From Emiliania huxleyi CCMP1516 (Eukaryota; Haptophyta; Isochrysidales; Noelaerhabdaceae), in assembly GCF_000372725.1 (NCBI RefSeq), contig NW_005200250.1, positions 835,721 to 899,720 of the forward strand: 64,000 nucleotides of DNA, given 5' to 3'. The position numbers and the translations under genes are program-made. Under the pieces are notes generated by a model. It was not told where the DNA came from. It ran no database searches and saw only the letters and a list, made by a program, of their open reading frames with translations. Position 1 is the first letter of the stretch, and every line of letters starts with the position of its first letter. Shown here piece after piece: positions 32,901 through 41,792 of this stretch.

Positions 32901-33343
32901 TTGACTTGAGCGCCGTGCTGCAATAGTAACGCGGCCACCCGCTCGTGGCCCTGGCCGGCGGCGTCCATCAGCAGGGTATATCCGGTCACCTCGCCGTACT
33001 TGTGTGTGGTGTTTGCTCGCCCGCCTCTCTCGAGCCACGAACGCACCGCTGCTTCGTCGCCTCGCAACACCGCGAGGTGCGGCCGCCCTTGCCTCATGAG
33101 CTCTCCCTGTTGTTGGCTTTCTTCTTTTCCGACCGAATTTATTCTTTTCGGCACAGCCTCCAGCGCGCTGGCTCGTCGCCTCACGCGTCGCAGCTCTCTC
33201 TCTCGTTTGCGCTCGCTCCCCGCTCCTCGCACCCATCCCTGCGCAGAACTTTCGGTTATCGGCAAAGGCTGCCTCCTCAGCGTGACTCTCGCAGAGCAAG
33301 GCGCCTCAGACCTTCTACCTCCTCGTGATCCGCCCGCCGCCAC
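29927..33343 (-). CDS. Ankyrin-repeat, coiled-coil, C3HC4 RING protein (copy 1)
   Basis: A 1138-residue single-exon protein. An Arg-rich N terminus is followed (from Met83, 33097, a likely alternative start) by about 20 near-identical ankyrin repeats to about residue 745 (GHERVVELLLQRGAEINVQD type). A long Ala/Glu/Arg coiled coil spans about 780-990. A conserved module (RVSRCEEAVSSES ... RVDRLEASFGAATEGSFEER) comes next, and a C-terminal RING: CIICFERPKSHLAVPCSHLC ... CPYCREPV. RINGs of this C-terminal type act as E3 ubiquitin ligases, so the ankyrin array would choose substrates. That role is inferred. Its last 1.4 kb is nearly identical to the partial gene at 62485-64000. Confidence 0.88.
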   Translation of the reverse strand: MAAGGSRGGRRSEAPCSARVTLRRQPLPITESSAQGWVRGAGSERKRERELRRVRRRASALEAVPKRINSVGKEESQQQGELMRQGRPHLAVLRGDEAAVRSWLERGGRANTTHKYGEVTGYTLLMDAAGQGHERVAALLLQHGAQVNLKSSEGDTALMLAAQGGHERVVELLIRHGAEVNLQSSAGATALMGAAINGHERVVELMLRRGAEFNVQGSNGRTALMAAATSGHERVVEPLLQRGAEINVQDSNGDTALMLAAIGGHERVVGLMLQRGAGAEVNMQSREGRTALMVAASKGRDRVVELLLQHSAEVNLQDGHGGTALMDAAGYGNERVVELLLQRGAEINVQDSNGDTALMLAAQEGHERVVELLLRSGAEVNMQDSDGYTALMCAAENGRELVVELLLQHGAELSLQRSNGGTALMAAAGQGHERVVELLLQRGAEINKQKSDGFTALMLAAIDGHERVVELLLQRGAEINKQDGKGHTALRLAAARLATASGHERAIELLLQHGADVNLQDSHGLTALMFAAQEGHERVVEKLLERGAEVCEQDSIGRTALMGAARSGHERMVELLLRRGAEINEQGSNGWTALMGAANYGHERVVELMLQRGAEINLQDSRGTTALMVAAQEGHERVVELLLQRGADVNLQDSIGLTALMTAAGNGHERVVELLLRRGAEVNVQQSDGFTALMGAAATGHLPVVLCLLQAGADTKARHADGWSALQLAKKEEAKPATAEAASAPPKDHAGCVRALTAAMREAEAAEKAAEKALEVKGRREQREREAEAAAREREQAARQREAERAAEEVRRAANAAALEEQRRAIAAEAEAKLAAERAAAEETLRAREAEKLAAEEERREEQRAAAAARKAAKAEAERREKEAADRRAEEEKARRRAKAAEKKAVRKEGKAKNKEAKKAPSACKLEEERRAKAAAELRDQEERAVRLAAEQEAARRAEREAAERAGAAERAALREAAELAEALRRSEADAEEEALARRVSRCEEAVSSESTGGGGDLQRRVDRLEASFGAATEGSFEERISAIERLIGPEAAEQPVPVTEPFAAVSLADAGLDTGRPAAPESTMGGETSCIICFERPKSHLAVPCSHLCVCGPCSELMRECPYCREPVMMWLAPRPV

Positions 33344-34160
33344 CCTCGCCTCGCCCTCCCGCCGCCTAGCCGCTCGCTCGCTCCTATCCGTGCCACCCTA
33401 TCCGTGATCCCGCCGCCACCGCGCCATCCTCGCTCCTTCCTGCCGCCGCCCTCTGCTCAGTCGTTTGACCCGCCGCCCAATGCTCCGCCGTTCGCTGCCG
33501 TGGTCTGCCGCCGTGCCGCCGCTCCTTACCGTGCCGCTCCTTCCGCGCCTCGCCGCCCTTGCCATTTATTCGCCGTCCCTCCTGCCGTGCGTTACCGCCG
33601 TGCCGCCATACCGCCGCTCCTACAGTGCCGCGCCGCCTCCCACGCGCACACACCTTACCTCCTGCTCGACCGAGTTTGCGATGAGAAGTGACCCGAGCCG
33701 CCGGGTGCCCCGCAGCGGCCTCGCTGGACCAGAAGAACCGGTCCGCGAGTGCTCCGCAGCAGCCTCGCTGAGCCAGAACGTCGGCTCGCGAGGTGGGGTG
33801 CTAGTATGAGCCCGATCCGTCGTAGAGTTCTTGCGCTTCGGCGGTTAGTGGTGCGCTAACCTCCGAGAAACCCTTCGGGTCGCTCCTCATCGCAAACCCT
33901 GTCAGCAGAGTCTCCTACGGGAATGTACGTAAGAGCTACATACACTGAAAAGTACCGAACACACACCCCTCTCCTTTTTTCTAAGAAAGAAAGAAAGACA
34001 GACAGACAGAAAGAAAACGGACAATGCTGTGAGAGAGGCCTTAAGAATTCTTGCAAGTGCTGCTGGCTGGGCGACTCGTCGCCGGGGGTGCTCACCGCGT
34101 CGCAACCTCTCTGTCTCGTCTGCGCTCACTGTCTGTCCCTGCACCCATCCCTTCGCACCC
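33344..34160. other. Intergenic with an inverted-repeat pair
   Basis: The space separates divergent genes. A 223-bp segment at 33675-33897 is bounded by imperfect inverted repeats (gtttgcgatgagaagtgacc on the left, its near reverse complement on the right). It contains two repeats of a cgcagcrgcctcgctg-type unit. A small gaaagaaagacagacagaca tract is at about 33985. No coding gene supported. Confidence 0.5.
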
Positions 34161-34859
34161 ATGGGCCGTCACGCCAAGTCCCGCTCGCTCGCGAGCCGCA
34201 AGCGCGAGAAGAACATGAGCGGCGCGCTGCTCGAGAATGCGTACCGTGTTGATACCAAGGACGTCGTTCCCTTCAAGGCGTCGTGGGACACGCAGGTGCC
34301 GCGCAAGATGCGGCAGATGATGCACGCGGTGCAGCTCGTGCAGCAGGGCGCGTCGGCCGAGCGGCGGCCGCGCCACATCGAGGACACGGGCGAGCGGAGG
34401 CCGTCCAAGAAGCAAAGGCAGCAGGCGCAGCAGCAGGCGCAGGCGCAGCAGGCGGAGGCGGGGGCGGCGAGCGGCAGTGAGCGAGGCGGCGCGCAGCACG
34501 GCCCCGCGCCGAAGCCTCCCGCCAAGAAGAAGAGGCGGCGCCAAGAAGAGGAGGGCGGCGGCGAGGCGGCAAACGAGAGAGGGCCGCCGCAGGAGCCGCA
34601 CGCGCCCGTCAAGCCGCGGAAGCCGAAGGCGGAGGTCGCGGCGAGGCTCCCTCGCTTCGGCGAGACCAACGCCGCGCCGCCCGAGCTCCAGATCAAGGGC
34701 GTGCTCGCGCGCAAGTCGCCCCACAAGACTGCGGCCGCCGACGCGCTCGCTCGGCAGCGCGAGGCGGTGCTCGAGAGCTACCGTGCGGCGAAGCAGCGGC
34801 GCGGCGGAGGCGACGGCGGCTTCGACGCGGCGGTGGGTGCGGCGCGGATCGCGGGGTAG
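34161..34859 (+). CDS. CCDC137-like nucleolar basic protein
   Basis: A 232-residue single-exon protein starting MGRHAKSRSLASRKREKNMS. Two blocks match the animal CCDC137 (RaRF) pattern: VVPFKASWDTQVPRKMRQMM (human: a PFRLREIM block) near residues 33-53, and RFGETNAAPPELQIKGVLAR followed by ALARQREAVLESYRAAKQRR near the C terminus. The middle is a Lys/Arg/Gln-rich disordered stretch with nuclear-localisation-type clusters (PAKKKRRRQEEE). CCDC137 is chromosome-periphery and nucleolar in animals, and its role is not well defined. The start was chosen because conserved-looking sequence begins at this Met and the upstream frame is not protein-like. Confidence 0.72.
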   Translation: MGRHAKSRSLASRKREKNMSGALLENAYRVDTKDVVPFKASWDTQVPRKMRQMMHAVQLVQQGASAERRPRHIEDTGERRPSKKQRQQAQQQAQAQQAEAGAASGSERGGAQHGPAPKPPAKKKRRRQEEEGGGEAANERGPPQEPHAPVKPRKPKAEVAARLPRFGETNAAPPELQIKGVLARKSPHKTAAADALARQREAVLESYRAAKQRRGGGDGGFDAAVGAARIAG

Positions 34860-35255
34860 CGATGAACGCCGAGAGCAATGTACGGAAGGCTTGTGGCCAT
34901 GATTGCGTGGAGCGTGGAGGTCCGTCAGTACTTTACTCAGAGTCGACACAGAGTCTACAGAGAGGGATATATCTAGTATGTGAAAATCAAAAGGCGAGAT
35001 CCGTGCTTTACGATTAGTCGTCACAAGTCACAGCGAGTGAGATCACAGCGAGCCGCGAGTGGTTCCGGTCAAGACCGGGTTGCGCACAAGCCAGAACGTC
35101 ACAACGCGCACGCGCACCTCTGCGTCTCCCGCGACCACGCGACCACGTAACGTGTCTCGCCCGTACGTACGGCGGGGTACACTCCCTTCTAGCCTCTGGG
35201 GACTGGGGTCTAGTTTAAGTCTAGGGGCCCGCGCGAGAACAAGTTCAGCTCCCGA
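34860..35255. other. Intergenic, nothing recognised
   Basis: Convergent 3' ends flank this space. No gene or repeat could be named. Confidence 0.4.
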
Positions 35256-38200
35256 CTACGCGTCTGCGATTGGGATGGAGAAGCCCCACCGGGCAAACTT
35301 CTCGGCGTGCCCGCGCTTCATCGCAACGCTCTCGGCGACCTGGGCCCGCTCCGCCGCGTCCATCCCGAGGAGGTACCGCAAGTCGTCGTAGCCCAGGTCC
35401 TCAAACACGCCCGCGTACACCTGCAGCCCGACGCCCTCGAGGGCCCGCACGACCGGAGGCATGCCGAGCGGCGGCGGGCCGTCTGGCTGCTGCGGCGGCA
35501 CCTCTGCGTACGGCGGCGAACTGGCGGCCGCCTCCCCCGCCTGCCACGAGAGGAGCGCCGCGCAGACCGTGCCGTCCTCGTCCGCCAGGTTGGACGCCGG
35601 CTCCCACGTCGGCTGGCCCGCCTGCTCGCGGGAGGAGGAGGAGGCGTGAGACGCCGTCCGCACGGCAGTCCCCCCCTACCCCCCCCCCTCCCCCTCCCCC
35701 CCGTGGCGGCTGCGCCCACCTTCCACGCGACGAGGTACTCTGGGGCGCCCGCCCTCCGCCTCTCCGACAGGATGCGATCCACCTGCGAGGGGCACGGCCG
35801 CGGACGCGTCGTGGACGTGTCCTCAGCCGGGGCGGACTTCGGCGCGGCCTACCTCGAACTCGGCCGCAGACGGCGATGGCTCGGCCGCCGAAGAGCCGCC
35901 GCTGGACCAGGACGAGTCTGCCGGCGCCGCGGCCGCCCGCGCATACACCACCGCCGCCTCCACCGCCGTGTCGAAGCAGCCGAGGGAGTCACGCCGTCCG
36001 TCCACGTAGTGCTGCGCTTGGAAGCGGCCAGTGGAGTACTCATACACGCCCCTGTACCCAGTGGCGTTGCTGCTGGAGAGGTGCAGCCGCAAGCCCTCCG
36101 CCTCCTCGGCCACGCCCTCGGCCACGCCCACGGCCGGCGGCATCGCGCGCGCCTTGCCGTCGCCTCGGCCCGGCCCTCGGCCCGGCAGCCACGGGCGGGG
36201 GTAGTGCTGTCCGTACGACCAGGTCAGCTCGGCGTAGGCGGGGACGTCGGCGGTGGCGACGAGGAAGGCGCGGCGGGGCAGCCCGCCCCGCTGCGGCGGA
36301 GGCCAGTAGAGGAGCTTCAGGTTCGGCTGCGCCGAATCGTTTGCGAGCCGCATCATGTTGCCTATCAGTCGTGAGGCTCGCCTGTCACCCGCCGTCGTCG
36401 AGGAGCCGTCTGCGAGCCGCATCGTTGCTGCCCTGCTGCCGCGCGTCGATGTAGAGCACGTCGTCCCCCGCCGCCCGCTTGCGCTCGAGCGTCTCGTCGT
36501 CGAACGAGACGACGTACTCCGTCTGGTCGACCGCCTGAGGAGGCACGCATGACTCATCCAACGCCGACTGTCCGCACTGTCTCCGACGCAACTCTGTCCG
36601 GTGAGCCGCCTCGTACTCCTCCTCGCTCAGGCAGCGGCCGATCGCCTCGACAGCGAAGGAGGTGGAAGTGTGACACGACTCAGCCGAGGGGCAGCCGGGA
36701 TGCAGCCCAGATCTAGCCGAGATCTAGCCGAGATCTAGCCCAGATTCGGACCTCGACGACGACGTCGCCTCGGCGCAGACGCCGCGCGCAGCACAAGCCC
36801 CAGCCGCGCCCGTCGCTCGTCTCGAACGCGCGCAGCTTGCCATACTCCACCACCTACGGGGATCCACGGAAAGTTCCGAGAAGGTTCCGGCAAGGCGCAG
36901 CCAAGGCCGTGCTCAGCCCGCACCCGCTCCGCCAGCTCTGCGGAGAGCGCCTCGTGCGGCGCGTACCTGACCATTCATGGATGGATCAATGACAGAATGA
37001 ACGAATCATGGCTACCTGTCCATGAATGAATGAACAAAGCAATGAATGCATGAGCGAAGGGGCACGAGCCGTGGAGCACTGACTCTCGTGCGTACCTCAC
37101 TGCCACCCGCCGCGTGCCGCACGCAGACAGCACGAAGTTACCAGACTCGTTGACGTCCTCGTACCCTAGCCGTGCCGAGGCGGCCGACGGTGGCAAGTAG
37201 CTGCATGCAGCGGCACCGCCATCTCTTCCGCAGGCACCGCCGCCGCCGCTGCTGCTGCTGCCGCCGCCGCCGCTGCTGCCGCCACCGCCACCGCTGCCGC
37301 TGCCGCCGCCGCCTTGCCGTGGAGGCGGCGGCGGCGGCGCAAGCATCGCGTGCGGGTCGGCTGCAGCGACCTGCGCCGCGAGAGGGCGGCTCGGGAGGTG
37401 CGCGAGAGGGCGGACGAGCGGCCGCGTCTCTGCTGCGCCCAGCCCGGTCCGTAGCCCGTGGACGGACCTGGCAACGGGGCCCGCCTCGCCGGGCACATCG
37501 ACCAGCAGCAGGCTGTCCGCCTAGTCAATGTGACCGAGGAGTTCAAGTCGCCAGTCCTCGGGCACATCGACCAGCAGCAGGCTGTCCGCCTAGTCAATAT
37601 GACCGAGGAGTTCAATTCACCAGTACTCGGGCACATGGACCAGCAGCAGGCTGTCCGCCGTGTGGCCGACGACGCCGCAGTAGAGGGGCTCTCCGTCGCG
37701 GCGCGCGATCAGCACCTCGCACCCATGCGGCGGGAAGTCGGAGAGGCACGTGGGCACGGCGGCGGGGGCCGTGCGCTGCCGCTTGGCCTCCGGGGCTGGG
37801 CCGCTGCCGTCGTCCGCCTCACACGCAGCGCTGGCCGGGTGGGCGGAAGCTCGAGACGCCTCCGCGGCCGCCCGCGCGTACGCCACCGCCGCCTCCACCG
37901 CCGTGTCGAAGCAGCCGAGGGAGTCACGCCGTCCGTCCACGTAGTGCTGCGCATGGAAGCGGCCGTCTAGCCTGTACACGCCCTTGTACCCGGTGGCACT
38001 GCTGCTGGAGAGGTGCAGCCGCATGCCCTCCGCCTCCTCCGCCACCGCCTCGGCAGGCGCCTCCTCCGTCACCCCATCCGAGCTGCTACTGCCGCCGCCG
38101 CCGCTGCTGCTCGTGCGCTGCCGCTTGGCATACACACCGCCCTCGCCAGTCTCAGACGCAGCGCCAGCCGCCCGCGCGTACGCCGCCGCCGCCTCCACCG

Positions 38201-39416
38201 CCGTGTCGAAGGTTCCGAGGCAGACCTGCCTTCCGTGCACCCAGTGGTGCGCTCGGAAGCGGCCATCGCGCTTGGAGACGCCCTTGTACCCGGCATTGCT
38301 GCTGCTGGAGAGGTGCAATCGCAGGCCCGCACCCTCGGCCACCACGGCCTCGGTAGGCGCCGCCGCCTCCGCCTCCGCCTCCGCCTCCGCCTCCGCCTCC
38401 GCCTCCGCCTCCGCACCCGCCTCCGTGCCCGCCTCCTCCGCCGCCGCCTCGTGCCGGCGCCACGCCTCCTTCCTCGTAGTGACGCGCTCGCCGGCCGGCC
38501 CGCGGTAGCCCTTGACCTTGCCGTAGTCGGTGATCTTGCTCCACCCCGGCGGAAGCGCGGGGGCGCGGGGGTGCTGCGAGCCCGATGAGGCAGATGAGCC
38601 AGCAGCCGCGCCACCGCTTGAGAGCTCGCCCGCCGCAGCGACCGCCTCCGCCAAGCCGAACCCCTCCTCCACCGCCCCAGCCAAAGCGCTGCCCCCGCCA
38701 GACTCGGGCGTGCCCGAGCTGCTACTGCCGCCGCCGCCGATCGTTCGTTGCAGCCGCTTGGGATCAGCAGCCGGGCTGCCGTCGCCCGCCTCAGACGCAG
38801 CGGCGACCGCCCGGGCGCACGCCGCCGCTCCCTCCACCGCAGAGCCGCTCCCCTCCTCCACCGCCGCCAAGCCGCCCGACTCCTCCGCCAAGCCGCCCGT
38901 GACCGCCTCCTCCGCCAAGCCGCCCCCCTCCTCCACCGCCGCCCCGCCCGCCCCCTCCGCCACCGCCGCCAAAGCACCGCTGCCGCCGCCCGACTCGGCG
39001 CTCCCGCTGCCGTCGTGCACGCCCGAGCTGCCACTGCCGCCGCCGCCACTTCTGCAATCGCCGCTCCCGCCGCCGCTCCCGCCGCCGCTCCCGCCGCAAC
39101 TGTTGGTGCCGCCGCCGCCACTGCCGCTCCCGCCGCGAGCGCTACTTTCTGCACCGCTGCTGCTGGCGCCGCCGCCGCTGCAACCGCTGCTGCTCGCGTC
39201 GCCGCCACTGCTGGCGCCGCCGCCGCCAAGCCGCTCCAGGTTCTCGCGCTTCAGGGCGAGCGTGAGTCTCTCCTCGCCGGCCACTGCGCCGACGCGCACT
39301 TTCCACCGCCCGAGCTTGTCATCGAAGCGGAGAAGTCGGCCCTCGAGCCCGTTGAAGTGCTCGGCGGTGAGACCGCGAATGATCACGCGCTGCTTCGGGG
39401 CGAGCTCGTCGCTCAT
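35256..39416 (-). CDS. AP2-AP2-SET-AP2-chromo-SAM chromatin protein
   Basis: Eight exons join in frame to 1159 residues: 39416-37659, 37520-37096, 36966-36924, 36853-36752, 36645-36432, 36361-35853, 35782-35720, 35621-35256. Order: N-terminal beta module (FNGLEGRLLRFDDKLGRWKV), a long Gly/Ser/Ala region, two AP2-like domains at about 369-412 and 470-515 (GYKGVYRLDGRFHAQHYVDG, RRDSLGCFDTAVEAAVAYAR), a Tudor/PWWP-like patch (HGCEVLIARRDGEPLYCGVV), a SET domain at about 743-900 (AFETSDGRGWGLCCARRLRR, GNMMRLANDSAQPNLKLLYW, AYAELTWSYG), a third AP2 at about 949-993, a chromodomain from about 1015 (EFEVDRILSERRRAGAPEYL, PTWEPASNL), and a C-terminal SAM domain. SET domains methylate lysine. Here the usual NHSCxPN reads NDSAQPN, so activity needs proof. 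AP2 would bind DNA and chromo would bind methyl-lysine. Start at 39416 because the beta module begins there. Confidence 0.85.
37521..37658. repeat. Three-unit 69-bp tandem repeat forming an intron
   Basis: The intron is exactly two 69-bp units and its downstream exon starts with the first part of a third. Unit starts are at 37658, 37589 and 37520 on the minus strand, each beginning gcggacagcctgctgctggt and each preceded (for the last two) by tgactag. Splicing at the outer pair removes both units, and each complete unit has an in-frame stop. Confidence 0.9.
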
Positions 39417-39514
39417 CAACTTAGGTGCGCAGCCCTTCTCCAACCCCCGGGCAACGACCACGCCAAATGGCGCCTGAACCGGCTGCTTTCGGTGGGAAAA
39501 AGAAATCGGCCGGC

Positions 39515-40264
39515 CTACTGCAACACACACCGCGGTTGCATATCGGCGCGCAGCCGAGCCGGCAGGAAGCAAGCGGCGATGGCGGGGTGGCCCAGAACGT
39601 TGTTGGCGGCGAGCATCAGCTCGGTGTCGCCGTAGCTGTTCCGCAAATTGACCTCTGCGCCGCGCTGAATCAGCTGCTGCTGCGTCTCAACCACTTGCTC
39701 ACGGTGACTAATTGCCATCAAACATGCACTCTCGCTGGCGGAGAAGCTGTACTGCGCTGCTTGAGGACAATCTCGCAACGTAGAGGGGGCAGAGACGCAC
39801 ACCGTCGGCGGCTCGTCATCCGCAATGCTTGCAGAGAGGCTCGATGTGCGCTCGGGGCGGCCATGATAATCGCCGCGGTCGCGTGGTGGCGGCGGCGGCA
39901 TCGCGGCGTCGGCATCACGGCGTCGGTCGCGCGAGCGCGAACGCGAGCGGCCTCTGCCTCTGCTAAGTTCACTGTCGCCGCCGCGGTCTCTGTGGCCGCG
40001 GCCGCGGTCGCGCGAGTGGTCTCTGTGGCGGCTGCTGTAGTCACCGCTGTCGCGGCGGTGGTCACGCGAGTCATCGCGGTGGCTGCGGTCGTGGCGGTCG
40101 TGCCTCTCCCTTTTGCGGCGCGTAGGCGACTCAGAACGGCGTCGGCTCCATATCCGAATGAGGATCCAATGAGAGGGCAAGGTGGCGTTCAAAAAAGAAA
40201 AACCCGCGCACGGCGTACACAGTCCAGTCCGAGCACCTCTGGCTGTTCTTCGCCTTCGATACAT
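39515..40264 (-). CDS. RS-rich protein with a terminal ankyrin repeat
   Basis: A 249-residue frame. A long Arg/Asp/Ser/His-rich stretch (RKRERHDRHDRSHRDDSRDH, RGRSRSRSRDRRRD) resembles the RS domains of splicing factors. The C-terminal 50 residues contain one ankyrin-like unit (QQLIQRGAEVNLRNSYGDTE). No RNA-recognition motif is present. The first 35 residues look unlike protein, so a later start is likely. It could be a remnant of an ankyrin gene fused to an RS frame, or the 3' part of a spliced gene. Confidence 0.45.
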   Translation of the reverse strand: MYRRRRTARGARTGLCTPCAGFSFLNATLPSHWILIRIWSRRRSESPTRRKRERHDRHDRSHRDDSRDHRRDSGDYSSRHRDHSRDRGRGHRDRGGDSELSRGRGRSRSRSRDRRRDADAAMPPPPPRDRGDYHGRPERTSSLSASIADDEPPTVCVSAPSTLRDCPQAAQYSFSASESACLMAISHREQVVETQQQLIQRGAEVNLRNSYGDTELMLAANNVLGHPAIAACFLPARLRADMQPRCVLQ

Positions 40265-40367
40265 ACATAAGCAGCCGAACTAGGAAGGCTGCGGGCATGT
40301 TGAAGAAAGTCGGCGAACTCACACCCAATTGCGGCACATGAAATGTACAGTCCTGCCCCCATGTCCC

Positions 40368-40783
40368 TCACCTCGCTGTGAGGTTCTCGCGCTTGAGCGA
40401 GACCTCCTCCGTCTCCTCACCCTTGCGAACGCGGACGAGGTACCGCCCTCTGTCGCGGATGAACTCCACCACCTCGCCGCGACGCCCATTGTACTTCACG
40501 CCGGTATTGACGAGGCCGTGAATGCGCACAGAGGCACCATTAGCCAGCAGCGCGTCGCCGTCGCCCGACAAATCCAAGGCGACCGCTCCGCTGCTGCTGC
40601 TCTCACCGCGGTTCGAGGCGCCCACGCCCGCTCCACTGCGGCCGTCGTCGAGACGTTGCCGCTTGTCCGCCGTCACTGTGTCCTCCTCCGTCAAGTCTAC
40701 CGTCTGGTGGGAGTGCCGCTGGAGGTGCGCCGGGTTGTTGCGGTAGCACGCCGCGCCACTGCTGCCACCGCCGCTGCCGCTGC

Positions 40784-40824
<41 letters not shown>

Positions 40825-41749
40825 AGCCGGTTCCCTGCGCCGCTGAACGGTGCGCGCGCGCTGGAGGCGCCGCCGCCGCTGGCAGTGGCAGCGGCAAGCG
40901 AGAGGTCGGGGGCAGGCGTGGAAGGCGGCCTCGCGGCGGGCGGCGACGGCTGGAGTCCCGCGTGCTGCTGCGCTCCGACGCCGCTCTCGTCGAGCACGCG
41001 CTGCTTTGCCTTGAGCCTGAACCACATCTCGTCGTCGAAGGGGCCGTAGACGAGGTAGGCGATCTCGACGGAGGCCGCCCTCTGCCCGAGCCGGTGGACT
41101 CGGTCGACGCACTGCTCCAGCACGCCGGGCGTCCAGCTGAGCTCCGCAAAGATCACGTGGTGGGCGGCGGTGAGCGTGATGCCCACCCCGGCCGCGTTGA
41201 TGGAGAGGAGGGCCACGCGCGGCGAGCCCGGCGCGCGTGTGTCCTGGAAGGCCTGCACGAGGTCCGTCCTCTTCTTCGCGCTGGTGGTGCCGTCGATGCG
41301 CATCAGCGAGACCCCGCGCCTATCATGGGAAGGCTCCGAGCAGGTCACAGGGGAGGCTCCGAGACGAGGCATCAGCAAGACTCCGCGCCTCTTGAGGGCG
41401 TCGCGCATCGCGTCGAGCATCGGCGCGTGGTGCGCGAAGACCAGCACCTTCTCGTCATCGGCGTGCTCGTCCAGCCACCTCGTCACGTGGGCGACGGCGC
41501 GCGCCTGCAGGAGAACGGAGGGGTGTCGGAAGGGCCTCGGAAGGGTCTCTGGAGGCGACAGCGCACCCGCTTCGCGTCGCCGGTGAGCCTGTACAGCTCG
41601 GTCGTCATGTTCCGCTGAATGTTCTGCAGCTGCTCCCTCGAGCAGCGCTCGCCCTCCCACTCGACCAGCTCATCGTGCCCCACCGTCTCGAGCAACCGGT
41701 CGAGCCGCCTCCGCAAGTTCAGCTTCTCCTTGAGCCGCGCCTGCTCGAT

Positions 41750-41792
<43 letters not shown>

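Noticed and set aside
31637-32926. 429-residue + strand frame with regular LVAVDGGEHQRG units
   Set aside because: It is the reverse-strand reading of the ankyrin repeats of the gene at 29927-33343. Periodicity comes from that gene.
37521-37658. Three tandem units as a coding repeat in the AP2-SET protein
   Set aside because: Each full unit contains an in-frame stop, and removing two units gives a continuous protein.
40329-41618. 429-residue + strand frame
   Set aside because: Antisense to the SMARCAL1-like helicase, which has clear motifs and in-frame introns.
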